Made by a program: the position numbers and the translations under genes. From the NCBI GenBank assembly GCA_903887465.1, contig CAISPW010000134.1:1-34004 (forward strand): a stretch of 34,004 bases of DNA. Direction: 5' to 3'. Positions 1-8,502 of the stretch are shown one piece after another. Position 1 is the first letter of the stretch. Every line of letters starts with the position of its first letter. A model generated the notes under the pieces. It was not told the origin of the DNA. It ran no database searches and saw nothing but the letters and a program-made list of their open reading frames with translations. Source of the DNA: an uncultured Oscillochloris sp. GTDB taxonomy: Bacteria > Chloroflexota > Chloroflexia > Chloroflexales > Chloroflexaceae.

Positions 1-147
1 CGCCGTTCGCGATCCAACCGTCCGGATTCGCGTCGTTCGCCCGCCTTCGCGCCGTTCGCGATCCAACCGTCCGGATTCGCGTCGTTCGCCCGCCTTCGCG
101 CCGTTCGCGATCCAACCGTCCGGATTCGCGTCGTTCGCCCGCCTTCG
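1..147. repeat. 49-bp tandem repeat, three copies
   Basis: Three essentially identical 49-bp units start at 1, 50 and 99, each opening CGCCGTTCGCGATCCAACCG. The array is probably longer, because it is cut by the window edge. The unit contains no stop codon in any frame of either strand. Since 49 is not a multiple of three, consecutive copies would be read in successive frames. It is contiguous rather than spacer-separated, so it is not a CRISPR array. Function unknown. Confidence 0.9.
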
Positions 148-221
148 CGCCGTCCGCGATCCAAACGCCGTCCGCGATCCAAACGCCCTTCGCGATCCAG
201 ACGCCGTCCGCGATCCAGACG
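148..221. repeat. 18-bp tandem repeat, four copies
   Basis: Four 18-bp units (starting at about 148, 166, 184 and 202) follow the pattern CGCC(G/C)TcCGCGATCCAra and share the CGCGATCCA core of the adjacent 49-bp repeat, so one probably arose from the other. In the frame of the downstream DnaD-like gene each unit would read Thr-Pro-Ser-Ala-Ile-Gln (with Ser/Phe variation), and there is no stop codon up to the window edge. Translation of this segment is therefore possible but not supported by a start signal. Confidence 0.85.
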
Positions 222-257
222 CCCTTCGTGTCCTTCGCAGCCCGTCCCGAGGTGGCA

Positions 258-968
258 ATGGCCTTCGCCGGATTCTCAACCGATACCCTGGTCGGCCTGC
301 CGCCCGAGCTGTTCAGCGAGGTGCTGCCAGCCATCACGCTCGCCAGCGAGCTAAAGGTCACGCTGCATATCTTCTACCGGCTGAGCCGCCAGCGCGGTGC
401 CCCACGACGGCTGAACTGGGATGAACTGCTGGCCGATACGACGCTGCGCCGCTCGCTGCGGGCCGTCTCGAAACTGCGCCCGATCGAGGATCTGCTGGCC
501 GAGGGGCTGGACGCGGCGGTGCATCGGGGCAGCCTGCTGCACCTGGCCGTGCCCGCCGATGGGCGGGTGAACAACTGGTACCTGGTACACACCCTGGCCA
601 ATCGGGCCTGGGCCGAGGAGATGGCCCTGGCCCGTGCGATTCTTGCCCCCAACGCTGCCCCGGACGAGCGGCCCGGGCTGATCAGCCTTTACGAGCAGAA
701 TATCGGCCTTGTGCCCCCCATGCTGGTGGACGAGCTGCGCGAGGCCGAGGATCGCTACCCGCGCGAGTGGATTGAGGAGGCGATGCGCGAGGCGGTGCGG
801 GCAAATGCTCGCTCGTGGCGCTATATTCGCAAGGTGCTGGAGAGGTGGGATACCAATGGGCGACACGATGCGCCGAATCGCGCTGGGCGACCTATCGATA
901 TCGAGAAGTATACCGGCGGACAGCTCGGTGGACTCTACCGACGCGGCGGCGACGAGTCCGATCTCTGA
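258..968 (+). CDS. DnaD-like replication / helicase-loading protein
   Basis: Predicted 236-residue protein resembling the DnaD domain family (DnaD/DnaB of Firmicutes primosomes, also next to dnaC in other phyla). The N-terminal ~110 residues look like a winged-helix region. Residues ~120-200 carry the DnaD-like helical module, including a Tyr-Glu-x-Asn-Ile-Gly segment and an Ile-x-Glu-Ala-x-x-Glu-Ala helix followed by Trp-Arg-Tyr-Ile. The C-terminal Lys-Tyr-Thr-x-Gly end is typical of such proteins. ATG258 is chosen because GAGGTGG lies just upstream; a GTG at 228 is the alternative. The 3' end overlaps the next gene by 113 bp, and together they resemble a helicase-loader pair. The family call is moderately firm; the precise role is inferred. 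Confidence 0.72.
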   Translation: MAFAGFSTDTLVGLPPELFSEVLPAITLASELKVTLHIFYRLSRQRGAPRRLNWDELLADTTLRRSLRAVSKLRPIEDLLAEGLDAAVHRGSLLHLAVPADGRVNNWYLVHTLANRAWAEEMALARAILAPNAAPDERPGLISLYEQNIGLVPPMLVDELREAEDRYPREWIEEAMREAVRANARSWRYIRKVLERWDTNGRHDAPNRAGRPIDIEKYTGGQLGGLYRRGGDESDL

Positions 969-1725
969 GAGTCCCGGCGACCCGAACTGCCCCACATGCA
1001 AGGGCGCCGGGTTCTACGTGCACGATGTTCACTATGGCGACCCGGGCTTCAGCCGGCTGATCAGGTGCCACTGCAAGGACGACGAGATCCAGCAGCGCCG
1101 CAGCCAGAAGTTGCTCCAGATCAGCAACCTTGAGCCCTTCCGCGATAAGACCTTTGAGAACTTCGACCGCAGCGTCCCTGGGGTCAGCCGAGCCTTCACC
1201 CGCTCGCTCGATTACGCCAGCAACCCGCGCGGCTGGCTGGTACTCTATGGCAACTACGGCTGCGGCAAGACGCACCTGGCGGCCGCTATCGCCAATCAGG
1301 TTCTCAAGCTGAACTACCATGTACTCTTCACCGTCGTGCCGGATATCCTCGATCATCTGCGCTCCACCTTCGGCCCAACCAGCGAGGTGGCCTATGATGA
1401 GCGATTCGAGCAGATCCGCAATGCGAAGCTGCTGATCCTCGACGACCTGGGGACCGAGAACGCCACGCCCTGGGCCAGAGAGAAGCTTTACCAGATTATT
1501 AACCACCGCTATAATTATGCTCTGCCGACCGTGATCACCAGCAACCGCGATCCCAAGCAGATCGACCCGCGCATCATCTCGCGCATGGAGGATGTGGTCC
1601 TCTGCCCCGAGCGGATTATGATCGATGCGGGCGACTACCGCCGCCTAACGACCGAGCAGCGCAGCGGCTCCCGCAAGCGCAAGCCCGATGGTCGCTCCGG
1701 CGGGGCCGGAACACGCAACGGATAG
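856..1725 (+). CDS. dnaC: DnaC-like AAA+ ATPase (helicase loader)
   Basis: A 289-residue AAA+ protein of the DnaC/IstB group. An N-terminal Cys-Pro-x-Cys-Lys-Gly pair and a later Arg-Cys-His-Cys form a likely zinc ribbon. Walker A is GNYGCGKT, Walker B is LLILDDLG, and sensor-1 is in VITSNRD, followed by an arginine-rich Ile-Ser-Arg-Met segment. The family binds ssDNA and loads the replicative helicase; the protein would be cytosolic. ATG856 follows AGGTGG at 7-nt spacing inside the end of the dnaD-like gene, in another frame, suggesting coupled translation. GTG928 is an alternative start with a poorer ribosome site. An IstB transposition helper is less likely, as no IS21 transposase is nearby and the partner is DnaD-like. 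Confidence 0.85.
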   Translation: MGDTMRRIALGDLSISRSIPADSSVDSTDAAATSPISESPGDPNCPTCKGAGFYVHDVHYGDPGFSRLIRCHCKDDEIQQRRSQKLLQISNLEPFRDKTFENFDRSVPGVSRAFTRSLDYASNPRGWLVLYGNYGCGKTHLAAAIANQVLKLNYHVLFTVVPDILDHLRSTFGPTSEVAYDERFEQIRNAKLLILDDLGTENATPWAREKLYQIINHRYNYALPTVITSNRDPKQIDPRIISRMEDVVLCPERIMIDAGDYRRLTTEQRSGSRKRKPDGRSGGAGTRNG

Positions 1726-1740
1726 GGGCGCATCCATTTC

Positions 1741-1858
1741 TGTGTCACCCTGAACGCCAGCGAAGCGGCTGCCAGGGGTACGGAATAGATGCTTCGCAAC
1801 GCTCCGCATCACATCCCCGGATGTTGTCCCGGCGACCATTTCGTACTCAGCATGACAC
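1741..1858. repeat. Intergenic imperfect inverted-repeat element
   Basis: GTGTCACCCTGA near 1743 is mirrored by CTCAGCATGACAC at 1846-1858, giving an element of about 118 bp with imperfect terminal inverted repeats and partly self-complementary interior (GATGCTTCG against CTCCGCATC). It fills the gap between the dnaC-like gene and argF. It looks like a REP/MITE-like interspersed repeat, but no second copy is in this window. Confidence 0.5.
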
Positions 1859-1898
1859 GTTCTAGATTGTTTTCAGATTAGGAAGAAAGCACGACCGC

Positions 1899-2834
1899 AT
1901 GGTGAAGCATTTTCTCTCCGTGACTGACCTGAGCCGGGCCGAGGCCGAGGCGCTGCTCGACCGGGCCTCGGCCCTGAAGGCCGCGTGGCACATCGGCGGC
2001 AGGGGCGTCCACCCGGGCCTGCCGCTCCAGGGGAAGACCCTGGCCCTGGTCTTCGAGAAGCCCTCGCTGCGCACCCGCGTGGCCTTCGAGGCCGGGGTGA
2101 CCCAGCTCGGCGGGCACCCCAGCTACCTGTCCGCTAACGACATCGACATGGGCGGTCGCGAGAGCGTGCCCGATGTGGCCCGCAACCTGAGCCGCTGGGT
2201 GCAGGCGATCGCCGCCCGCGTGTTTAAACATAGCACCGTCGAGACCCTGGCCCGCTACGCCACGGTGCCGGTGATCAACGCCCTCTGTGACGTGGAACAC
2301 CCTTGCCAGGCTCTGGCCGATATGCTCACCCTGCGCGAGCGCTTCGGGCGCACCCAGGGTCTGAAGTTGGCTTATGTGGGCGATGGTAACAATGTCTGCA
2401 ACTCGCTGATGCTGCTCGGCGCGATGCTCGGGGTGAGCGTGGCGGTGGCCGCGCCGCCCGACTATCGGCCCGACCAAGAGTTTGTCGAGCGGGCTGAGGC
2501 GCTGGCAGCCGAGAACGACGCCACGATCACCATTACCACCGCGCCGGGCGAGGCCGTCGGGGGTGCCGATGCCATCTATACCGACGTGTGGACCTCGATG
2601 GGCCAAGAGCACGAGTCGGCCCGCCGCCGCCCCGCCTTCCAGCCTTACCAGGTGGACGCGGCGCTGCTGGCCCAGGCCAGCCCGCATGCGGTGGCTATGC
2701 ACTGCCTGCCCGCCCATCGCGGCGAAGAGGTGACCGCCGAGGTGATCGATGGCCCGCGCTCGGTGATCTTTGACCAGGCGGAGAACCGCCTCCATGTGCA
2801 GAAGGCATTGGTGCTGACGCTTCTCGGATTGTAG
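1899..2834 (+). CDS. argF: Ornithine carbamoyltransferase
   Basis: A 311-residue enzyme of normal length for anabolic ornithine carbamoyltransferase, which makes citrulline from ornithine and carbamoyl phosphate in arginine synthesis (cytosolic, usually trimeric). The carbamoyl-phosphate loop is FEKPSLRTR (residues ~50-58), with Leu in place of the Thr of the classic STRT, a known bacterial variant. HPCQALAD follows near residue 130. The ornithine-binding SMG loop (VWTSMGQE) and the catalytic HCLPAHRG cysteine segment near residue 268 are intact. The SMG loop and HCLP separate it from aspartate carbamoyltransferase. No other arg genes adjoin it, so it appears to be a stand-alone unit ending at a hairpin. 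Confidence 0.96.
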   Translation: MVKHFLSVTDLSRAEAEALLDRASALKAAWHIGGRGVHPGLPLQGKTLALVFEKPSLRTRVAFEAGVTQLGGHPSYLSANDIDMGGRESVPDVARNLSRWVQAIAARVFKHSTVETLARYATVPVINALCDVEHPCQALADMLTLRERFGRTQGLKLAYVGDGNNVCNSLMLLGAMLGVSVAVAAPPDYRPDQEFVERAEALAAENDATITITTAPGEAVGGADAIYTDVWTSMGQEHESARRRPAFQPYQVDAALLAQASPHAVAMHCLPAHRGEEVTAEVIDGPRSVIFDQAENRLHVQKALVLTLLGL

Positions 2835-2856
2835 ATCATACATTGTGGAAGGGGCG

Positions 2857-2893
2857 GAGGGTCTGGGAAGGCCCAGACCCTCCCCAGACCCTC
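2857..2893 (+). terminator. Strong hairpin after argF with duplicated 3' arm
   Basis: A perfect 11-bp stem (GAGGGTCTGGG 2857-2867, CCCAGACCCTC 2872-2882, loop AAGG) lies 23 nt after the argF stop. The 3' arm is repeated exactly at 2883-2893, so two alternative pairings exist. There is no U-tract, so termination is plausible but not certain. Confidence 0.55.
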
Positions 2894-2912
2894 GTAACTA
2901 GGCTAAAACGCT

Positions 2913-5900
2913 ATGGCAGGAAACCGCGCAATCTTTGAGCGAGCGATGGAGCAGAGCCGCGAGTCTGCGCGCGGCGGGCGCTGGGACGATTCTCTCAAAA
3001 GCGCAATCCGTGCGCTCCAGGAATTTTCCCAGGACACTGACGCACGGATCGCCGCCGCTGTGGCCCTGTTCAACACCGGCAAGCTTGACCGCGCCCTGCA
3101 GATCTTTGACGATCTGCGGGCCGCCGATCAGAATAACCCGTTCTTCGTCGGCTACATCGCCCAGTGCCACGCTCGCCAGGGGAACCCGGACGCTGCGGTG
3201 TCTAGCTATCGCAGCCTGGCCGACATGCATATCACCCAGCGCCGTCCGGCCCAGGCCGTCGACCCGCTGCGCGAGTTGCTCACCCTACGGCCCAACCTCG
3301 ACGATGATCGGCGTAAGCTGGCGCGGCTCTACGAAGATCTGGGGGCGGTGCGCGAGGCCGCCGGTGAACACCTGACCATCGCCCACCACCTCTATGATGC
3401 GCAGCAGTTCGATGCCGCCGCTGAGGTGGCGGAACTCGCCCTGCGGCTCGACTCGAACTCCCGCGAGGCCAAGGATCTGATCGTCACCCTGCGCGACGCC
3501 ATGGCCCGCGCCGCCGGGGTCAGCGCCCCGTCCGCCGCTACCCCCACGCCCGGTAGCAGCGAGCCGCGTGCGAGCAGGGGCGGGATGACCAGCGCCCTCC
3601 GCTCGCAGCAGTTCCAGGTCGAAAAGCTGATCGAGCAGGCGATCAAGAAGCAGGAGGCCGGCGACGCCAACGGCGCGGCGGAGTTGTACGAGCAGGCCAT
3701 CGAGGCCGGGCTGGAGCGCGCCGATGTACTCTACTCCCTCGGCCTGATCTACCAGGAGCGCGGCGACCATCGGGCGGCGGTCGGCGTGCTCAACCGCGCC
3801 GCCACCGACCACGAGTACGCCCTCTCGTCGCACTTCGCCCTCGGCCAGAGCCACCGCGAGCTCGGCCAGTTGCCCCAGGCCGCCCAGGAGTTCGAGCAGA
3901 CTATCGGGCTGGTGGACCTGGAGTCGATTGGGCGCAGCGAGGCCGACGACCTGATCAACATGTATGAGTCGGCGGCGACGATCTACTCTGAGATCGGCGA
4001 CATCGCCCGCGCCGCCGCCCTCTACTCGACCCTGGGCATCTTCCTGGAGAGCAAGCGCTGGGGCCGCGACCGGGCCGCCGAGTTTAAGCAGCGCGCCAAG
4101 GAACTCTCCGAGCGCAACATGTTCGCCAAGCTGCGCACCCTCGGCACCGGCTCGCTCACCCCGCAGCCCGGCCCGGACGCGCCCTCGCTCCCCGAGGAGC
4201 AGATGCCCGGCAGCTGGGGCAAGATCCGCCCGATCACCGACTTCCTGCGCAGCGACCGCCCCACCACCACCGGCAATCTCAGCGAGTATCCCCCGATCAA
4301 GCCGATCTCCGAGCCGATGCTCATCCTTGAGACCATGCCGACGATCACGGCACCGAACTTCGCGCCAGCCATTAAGCTTGATACCAGCGGCCTACAAGAC
4401 GCCGCAATCAACTGGGTGAACCTCAGCGATACGTACCTTGAGCAGGGGCTGATCGAGGCATCCCTCGACGCATGCCTTGAGCTGATCCGGGTCAATGTGG
4501 ACTATTTGCCCATCCACCTGCGCATGGGCGAGATCTATGAGCGCCAGGGTCGGCCCGAGGAGGCTCTGACAAAGTATCAACTGCTGATTGATACCTACCG
4601 GGTGCGCAATGAGCCCGAGCGGGCAATCGATGTCTACTTTCGCTTCATCGAGCTCTCGCCCGATACGGTCAACGCCCGCTCGCGCCTGGCCGAGATCCTC
4701 AAAAACGCCGGTCGGATCGATCAGGCGGTCGATCAGTTGCTCCACGTCGCCAACAGCTACTACCGGCTCGGCCAGACCAACAAGGCGCTGGAGGAGTACC
4801 GCCGCCTGCTCCAGTGGGCGCCGAAGAGCCGCGATGTGCATAGCCAGTATGGCCTGGCCCTGCTGAAGCTGGAGCGCTTCGAGGCCGCCCTCGGCGAATT
4901 CCGCAAGGCGCTGGAGCTCGGGGCCTCCGATGATCTGATCGCCATCGCTCGGCTGAATATGACCCTGGCACTCATGGGCGACCAGCCCGCCGCCGTGTGG
5001 GATTCGCTGGCTACCTTGCTCGATCAGATCAAGCAGCGCCCCCAGGAGTTCAGCCACGTCCAGTCTGAGTATCGCTCGGCCCTGCTGATCTCCGACGCGG
5101 GGATCCTGCACTATATCCTGGCGATTATCCAGCAGGACTCCGGGCAGCATAACTCGGCCCTGATGGAGCTAGAGCAGGCCCAGGCCATGCTCGATGACAA
5201 CGCCGACCCGCTGCTGCACCCGGTGCTGATCTACCAGGCCGCCGCCGATAGCTACATCGCTATGGGCAACGCCGAGGAGGCTCTGGCCCAGTTGCGCAAG
5301 GGCCAGGCGGTGGCCGGGCGCAGCCCGACCGACCCGAATATTAAGCACACCTTCGCTGTGCCCCTGGCCAAGGGCGAGTTGGCCCGGCGCATGGCCGAGG
5401 CATACGCCGCCAGCGACGACCTCGCCGGTGCCGAACAGTCGCTCGTCGAGGCCAAGCAGCTTGTGCCCTACGACCGGGCCATCCACACCAAGCTGGCCGA
5501 TGTCTACTTCCGCCAGGGCAAGCTCACCGAGGCGCTGGCTCAGCTTGAGGAGTTGGCATCCTACTACGAGGATCGCCAGCAGCTCGACCGGGCGATCGAG
5601 ATGCTGGACTATGCGCTCAAGCTGGCACCGAACCATATCACGATTAGCGGGCGGCTGGCCCGCATGCAGCTACGCCGTGGCTACCTCGATAAGGGCGTGG
5701 ATGGGCTGATGCGCGCCGCCGAGCTGCAGCGCAAGGCCGGTCAGCTCAAGGACGCCGTCGCCTCGCTCCAGGAGGCCGCCCAGGTTCACTGGATGCTCAG
5801 CGAACACGAGAAGGCCCGCCATGTCTACGACAAGATCGTCCAGATTGCGCCAAATGATGTCGAGGCCCGCCAGTGGCTGGCCCTGATGCACACCCTCGCC

Positions 5901-6197
5901 CGCCGCACCGGCGAGGCTGTGGCCGAGAAGAAGCAGATCGCCCGCATCTTCGCCCAGCAGCGCGACTACGATGGCGCAATCGCCGAGCTACACCAGATCA
6001 TCGGGCTTGACCAGAAAGACCTCGACGCCTACTTTTTCCTGGGCGATATGCTCATGCGCCGCGAGGAGTACAACCAGGCCGTACAGCTCTACGGGCGCAT
6101 GCTGAAGATGGAGGGCGTCGAAAGGGAGCGCGTCGAGGCCCTGGCCTCAGCCGCAGCCCGCATGCTCCAGCAGCGCCAATCGCAGACAAAAAGTTAG
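2913..6197 (+). CDS. Large multi-TPR protein (1,094 aa)
   Basis: The protein is almost entirely tetratricopeptide repeats, recognisable by recurring A-x-x-x-Y/F-x-x-L-G and Ala-Leu helical pairs. Repeats fill residues ~1-200, ~225-390 and ~460-1,080. Two Pro/Ser/Thr-rich linkers separate the blocks, at about 205-225 and 415-460. There is no signal peptide or membrane segment, so it is probably a cytosolic scaffold for protein contacts. It stops 4 nt before cdaA, and the tight spacing suggests co-transcription with the c-di-AMP genes. The partner is unknown. The TPR call is firm; any role in c-di-AMP signalling is inferred from position only. Confidence 0.85.
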   Translation: MAGNRAIFERAMEQSRESARGGRWDDSLKSAIRALQEFSQDTDARIAAAVALFNTGKLDRALQIFDDLRAADQNNPFFVGYIAQCHARQGNPDAAVSSYRSLADMHITQRRPAQAVDPLRELLTLRPNLDDDRRKLARLYEDLGAVREAAGEHLTIAHHLYDAQQFDAAAEVAELALRLDSNSREAKDLIVTLRDAMARAAGVSAPSAATPTPGSSEPRASRGGMTSALRSQQFQVEKLIEQAIKKQEAGDANGAAELYEQAIEAGLERADVLYSLGLIYQERGDHRAAVGVLNRAATDHEYALSSHFALGQSHRELGQLPQAAQEFEQTIGLVDLESIGRSEADDLINMYESAATIYSEIGDIARAAALYSTLGIFLESKRWGRDRAAEFKQRAKELSERNMFAKLRTLGTGSLTPQPGPDAPSLPEEQMPGSWGKIRPITDFLRSDRPTTTGNLSEYPPIKPISEPMLILETMPTITAPNFAPAIKLDTSGLQDAAINWVNLSDTYLEQGLIEASLDACLELIRVNVDYLPIHLRMGEIYERQGRPEEALTKYQLLIDTYRVRNEPERAIDVYFRFIELSPDTVNARSRLAEILKNAGRIDQAVDQLLHVANSYYRLGQTNKALEEYRRLLQWAPKSRDVHSQYGLALLKLERFEAALGEFRKALELGASDDLIAIARLNMTLALMGDQPAAVWDSLATLLDQIKQRPQEFSHVQSEYRSALLISDAGILHYILAIIQQDSGQHNSALMELEQAQAMLDDNADPLLHPVLIYQAAADSYIAMGNAEEALAQLRKGQAVAGRSPTDPNIKHTFAVPLAKGELARRMAEAYAASDDLAGAEQSLVEAKQLVPYDRAIHTKLADVYFRQGKLTEALAQLEELASYYEDRQQLDRAIEMLDYALKLAPNHITISGRLARMQLRRGYLDKGVDGLMRAAELQRKAGQLKDAVASLQEAAQVHWMLSEHEKARHVYDKIVQIAPNDVEARQWLALMHTLARRTGEAVAEKKQIARIFAQQRDYDGAIAELHQIIGLDQKDLDAYFFLGDMLMRREEYNQAVQLYGRMLKMEGVERERVEALASAAARMLQQRQSQTKS

Positions 6198-6201
6198 GGC
6201 G

Positions 6202-7032
6202 ATGGATCTCGCACGCCTCTGGTCGCGGCTCAACCCGCTCACCTCACCGTTCGCGCTTCTCGACATCCTGATCGTCGCCGTTCTCTTCTACTGGATCTTC
6301 GGCGTGATCCGTGGCACGCGCGCGGTCCAGTTGCTACGCGGCATGGGAGTCGTGCTGGTGGCAGCCTTTGTGGTGGGTACGGTGGCCAACGGCCGGCTCA
6401 CAACCCTCTCGTGGCTGCTGAGCAATATTATTAACCCGACCCTGATCGTCGGCGTGCCGGTGCTGTTTCAGCCCGAGTTGCGCCGAGCCCTGGAGAGCCT
6501 GGGCCGATCAAGCAACCTGATGGGCCGCCCCTTCGGCGGGGCGAACCGCTCGGAGTTGCTGGAGACGCTCACCGTGATCTGTCGCGCGGCCGCGCAACTC
6601 TCGCAGCAGGGCGTGGGTGCCCTAATCGTGATCGAGCGCACCACCCAGCTCCAGGAGTACGCGGATCGCGGGATCATGCTCGACTCACGCATCTCCGCAC
6701 CACTGCTGCTGAACATTTTCTACCCGAACTCGCCGCTCCACGATATGGCCGTGATCGTGCGCGGCACCCGTATCCTCGCGGCCAATGTGGTGATGCCCCT
6801 GAGCGAAGATGTGATCGGCCCGCGCCGCTACGGTACCCGCCACCGCGCCGCCAAGGGTATCAGCGAGCAGACCGACGCGATCTCGGTGGTGGTCTCGGAG
6901 GAGACGGGCGCGATCTCGCTGGTGAGTGACGGGCGGATGGCGAGCTACTTGAACGAGTCGCGCCTGCGTAGCATGCTTGCCAGCCTGCTGCGGGTGCCTC
7001 TGGATGAGGAGAAGAAGTCTGCCCAGCGCTAA
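6202..7032 (+). CDS. cdaA: Diadenylate cyclase CdaA (c-di-AMP synthase)
   Basis: A 276-residue protein with the CdaA architecture: three hydrophobic segments within residues ~18-90, then a DAC domain (~100-245). The DAC domain condenses two ATP into cyclic di-AMP. The RHR motif (GTRHRAA, residues 213-215), the LDSRIS stretch and PNSPLHD are clear. The usual Asp-Gly-Ala catalytic motif reads Asp-Met-Ala here (181-183, codon ATG at 6745-6747). The Asp that binds metal is kept, but the neighbouring Gly is replaced by a bulky residue. It sits 4 nt after the TPR gene and 12 nt before the YbbR/CdaR-like gene, the usual cdaA-cdaR pairing. Family assignment is firm; full activity is not assured. Confidence 0.94.
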   Translation: MDLARLWSRLNPLTSPFALLDILIVAVLFYWIFGVIRGTRAVQLLRGMGVVLVAAFVVGTVANGRLTTLSWLLSNIINPTLIVGVPVLFQPELRRALESLGRSSNLMGRPFGGANRSELLETLTVICRAAAQLSQQGVGALIVIERTTQLQEYADRGIMLDSRISAPLLLNIFYPNSPLHDMAVIVRGTRILAANVVMPLSEDVIGPRRYGTRHRAAKGISEQTDAISVVVSEETGAISLVSDGRMASYLNESRLRSMLASLLRVPLDEEKKSAQR

Positions 7033-7044
7033 AGGTCTTTCTCT

Positions 7045-8502
7045 ATGACATCTCTCCGCGCCACGATGCTGCGGGCAGTCCTTGCTCTTGGCCTGAGCTT
7101 CTCCCTTTGGGCCTTTGTCTCGTTCAGTCAGAATCCCGAGGAGTTGGTGCCTTTCGAGGGGCTCACCCCCCAGGTGATCGGCCTGCGCGGCGATCTGGTG
7201 ATCGTCGATGCTAACGGCATGCCTAGCCCCACCCTTCCCAGCATCGATGTCGCCCTGCGCACCGACCGCAACCAGCGCACCGAGCTGCGCCCGGTCGATA
7301 TCCGCACGGTGGTTGACCTGAGCGGATTCGCCGCCGGAGAGCATATTGTGCCGGTGAATGTGCAGGCCACCCGCAGCACAATCTCGTTCACGGTGCCCGC
7401 CGATGGGGTTACGCCTTCGGCGATTCCGATCCGGCTTGAGGAGGTGATCAGCGCGACGGTGCCGATCGACCTGAAGGTCGCCGGGAACCTGCCGTTTAGC
7501 TTCGAGCGCGGCGACCCGCAGATCACCTTCAACGGCGTGCCGATCTCCCAGCTGCGGATCGATGGCCCGCAAAACCGGGTGCAGCGCGTGGTCACGGCCC
7601 AGACCACGGCCAACATCGAGCAGCTGCGAGCCAGCTACCAGGCTCCCCTGACCCTGGAGGTGATCGACGCAAACGGGCAGCCCGTGGACGGCGTGCAGAT
7701 CAGCCCGGCCACGGTCAATGTCCGCATTCCGATCACCTCGGTGGTGGGCCTCAAGCTGGTGCCGGTTGAGGCCACGATCAGCGGGCTGCCCGCGCCGGGC
7801 TACGCGATCACGTCCGTGCAGGTGAACCCGCCCCTGATTGCGCTGACCGGCAGCTCCGGCCCCCTCGACGCCGTGGCCGTGCTGCGGAGCGAGCAGATCG
7901 ACATCGCCGGGGCGCGCAGCTCCCTGGTGCGCGAGTCCCGCGTGATCTTTCCCGTCGGCACTTCGCCACAAATCGGCGAGCCTGCCAGCGCGCAGGTGAC
8001 GGTGCAGATCGCTCCTGTGGATTATGCGTTTCGGGTGGCCCTGCCCGCCCAGGTCGTCTTGACCGGGGTTGGCGATGGACTGACGCCCAGTGTCACCCCG
8101 GACGTTGTCTCGGTGACGATTACCGGCAGCAGTTCGCTCCTCGTGCAACTGGCCCAGCAGCGGGTGCAGGCCAACGTAAACGTCAGCGGGCAGAGGGCGG
8201 GCAGCTACCAACTGCCCGTCACCGTGAACCTCCCCGATGGTCTGCGCCTCGTGGGAGAACCGCCCACGGTGACGGTGGTGCTGCGCGCACCGCCGCCAGC
8301 GCCGACCGCCACGCCCACGGTCGGCCCAACAACCGATGTGACCACTTCCCCGCCTGCGGTCACGGGGACGCCTGCGGTCGTAGGGACGCCTGCGGTCGTA
8401 GGGACGCCTGCGGTCGTGGAGACCGCCACGCCGACCACGGTTGAGCCAGCGACGCCAGAGCCACCCCCCCCTGAGACTCCGCCGCCAACTGTAACGCCGT
8501 GA
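7045..8502 (+). CDS. cdaR: YbbR-domain protein, CdaR-like regulator of CdaA
   Basis: A 485-residue protein with one N-terminal hydrophobic segment (~6-26: LRAVLALGLSFSLWAFVSF), then an extracytoplasmic region with about four YbbR-type beta repeats (~30-410). The C-terminal tail is Thr/Pro-rich. In other bacteria CdaR (YbbR) binds the membrane domain of CdaA and tunes c-di-AMP synthesis; the 12-nt spacing after cdaA supports that pairing. The tail contains a tandem TPAVVG repeat from an 18-bp DNA repeat and ends in Pro-rich sequence, resembling a wall-spanning or mucin-like stalk. It is longer than YbbR proteins lacking such a tail. Confidence 0.85.
   Translation: MTSLRATMLRAVLALGLSFSLWAFVSFSQNPEELVPFEGLTPQVIGLRGDLVIVDANGMPSPTLPSIDVALRTDRNQRTELRPVDIRTVVDLSGFAAGEHIVPVNVQATRSTISFTVPADGVTPSAIPIRLEEVISATVPIDLKVAGNLPFSFERGDPQITFNGVPISQLRIDGPQNRVQRVVTAQTTANIEQLRASYQAPLTLEVIDANGQPVDGVQISPATVNVRIPITSVVGLKLVPVEATISGLPAPGYAITSVQVNPPLIALTGSSGPLDAVAVLRSEQIDIAGARSSLVRESRVIFPVGTSPQIGEPASAQVTVQIAPVDYAFRVALPAQVVLTGVGDGLTPSVTPDVVSVTITGSSSLLVQLAQQRVQANVNVSGQRAGSYQLPVTVNLPDGLRLVGEPPTVTVVLRAPPPAPTATPTVGPTTDVTTSPPAVTGTPAVVGTPAVVGTPAVVETATPTTVEPATPEPPPPETPPPTVTP
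8350..8421 (+). repeat. 18-bp in-frame tandem repeat in cdaR tail
   Basis: Four consecutive 18-bp units starting at 8350, 8368, 8386 and 8404, consensus ACGCCTGCGGTCGTAGGG, encode Thr-Pro-Ala-Val-Val-Gly. The first and last copies are slightly diverged. The unit is a multiple of three, so copy-number change would lengthen or shorten the stalk without a frameshift. Confidence 0.9.

Noticed and set aside
1-221. CRISPR array
   Set aside because: The units are directly contiguous with no unique spacers, and there are no cas genes nearby.
1878-2843. Long open frame antisense to argF
   Set aside because: It mirrors a high-GC coding gene; its translation shows no recognisable motif and argF on the plus strand is unambiguous.
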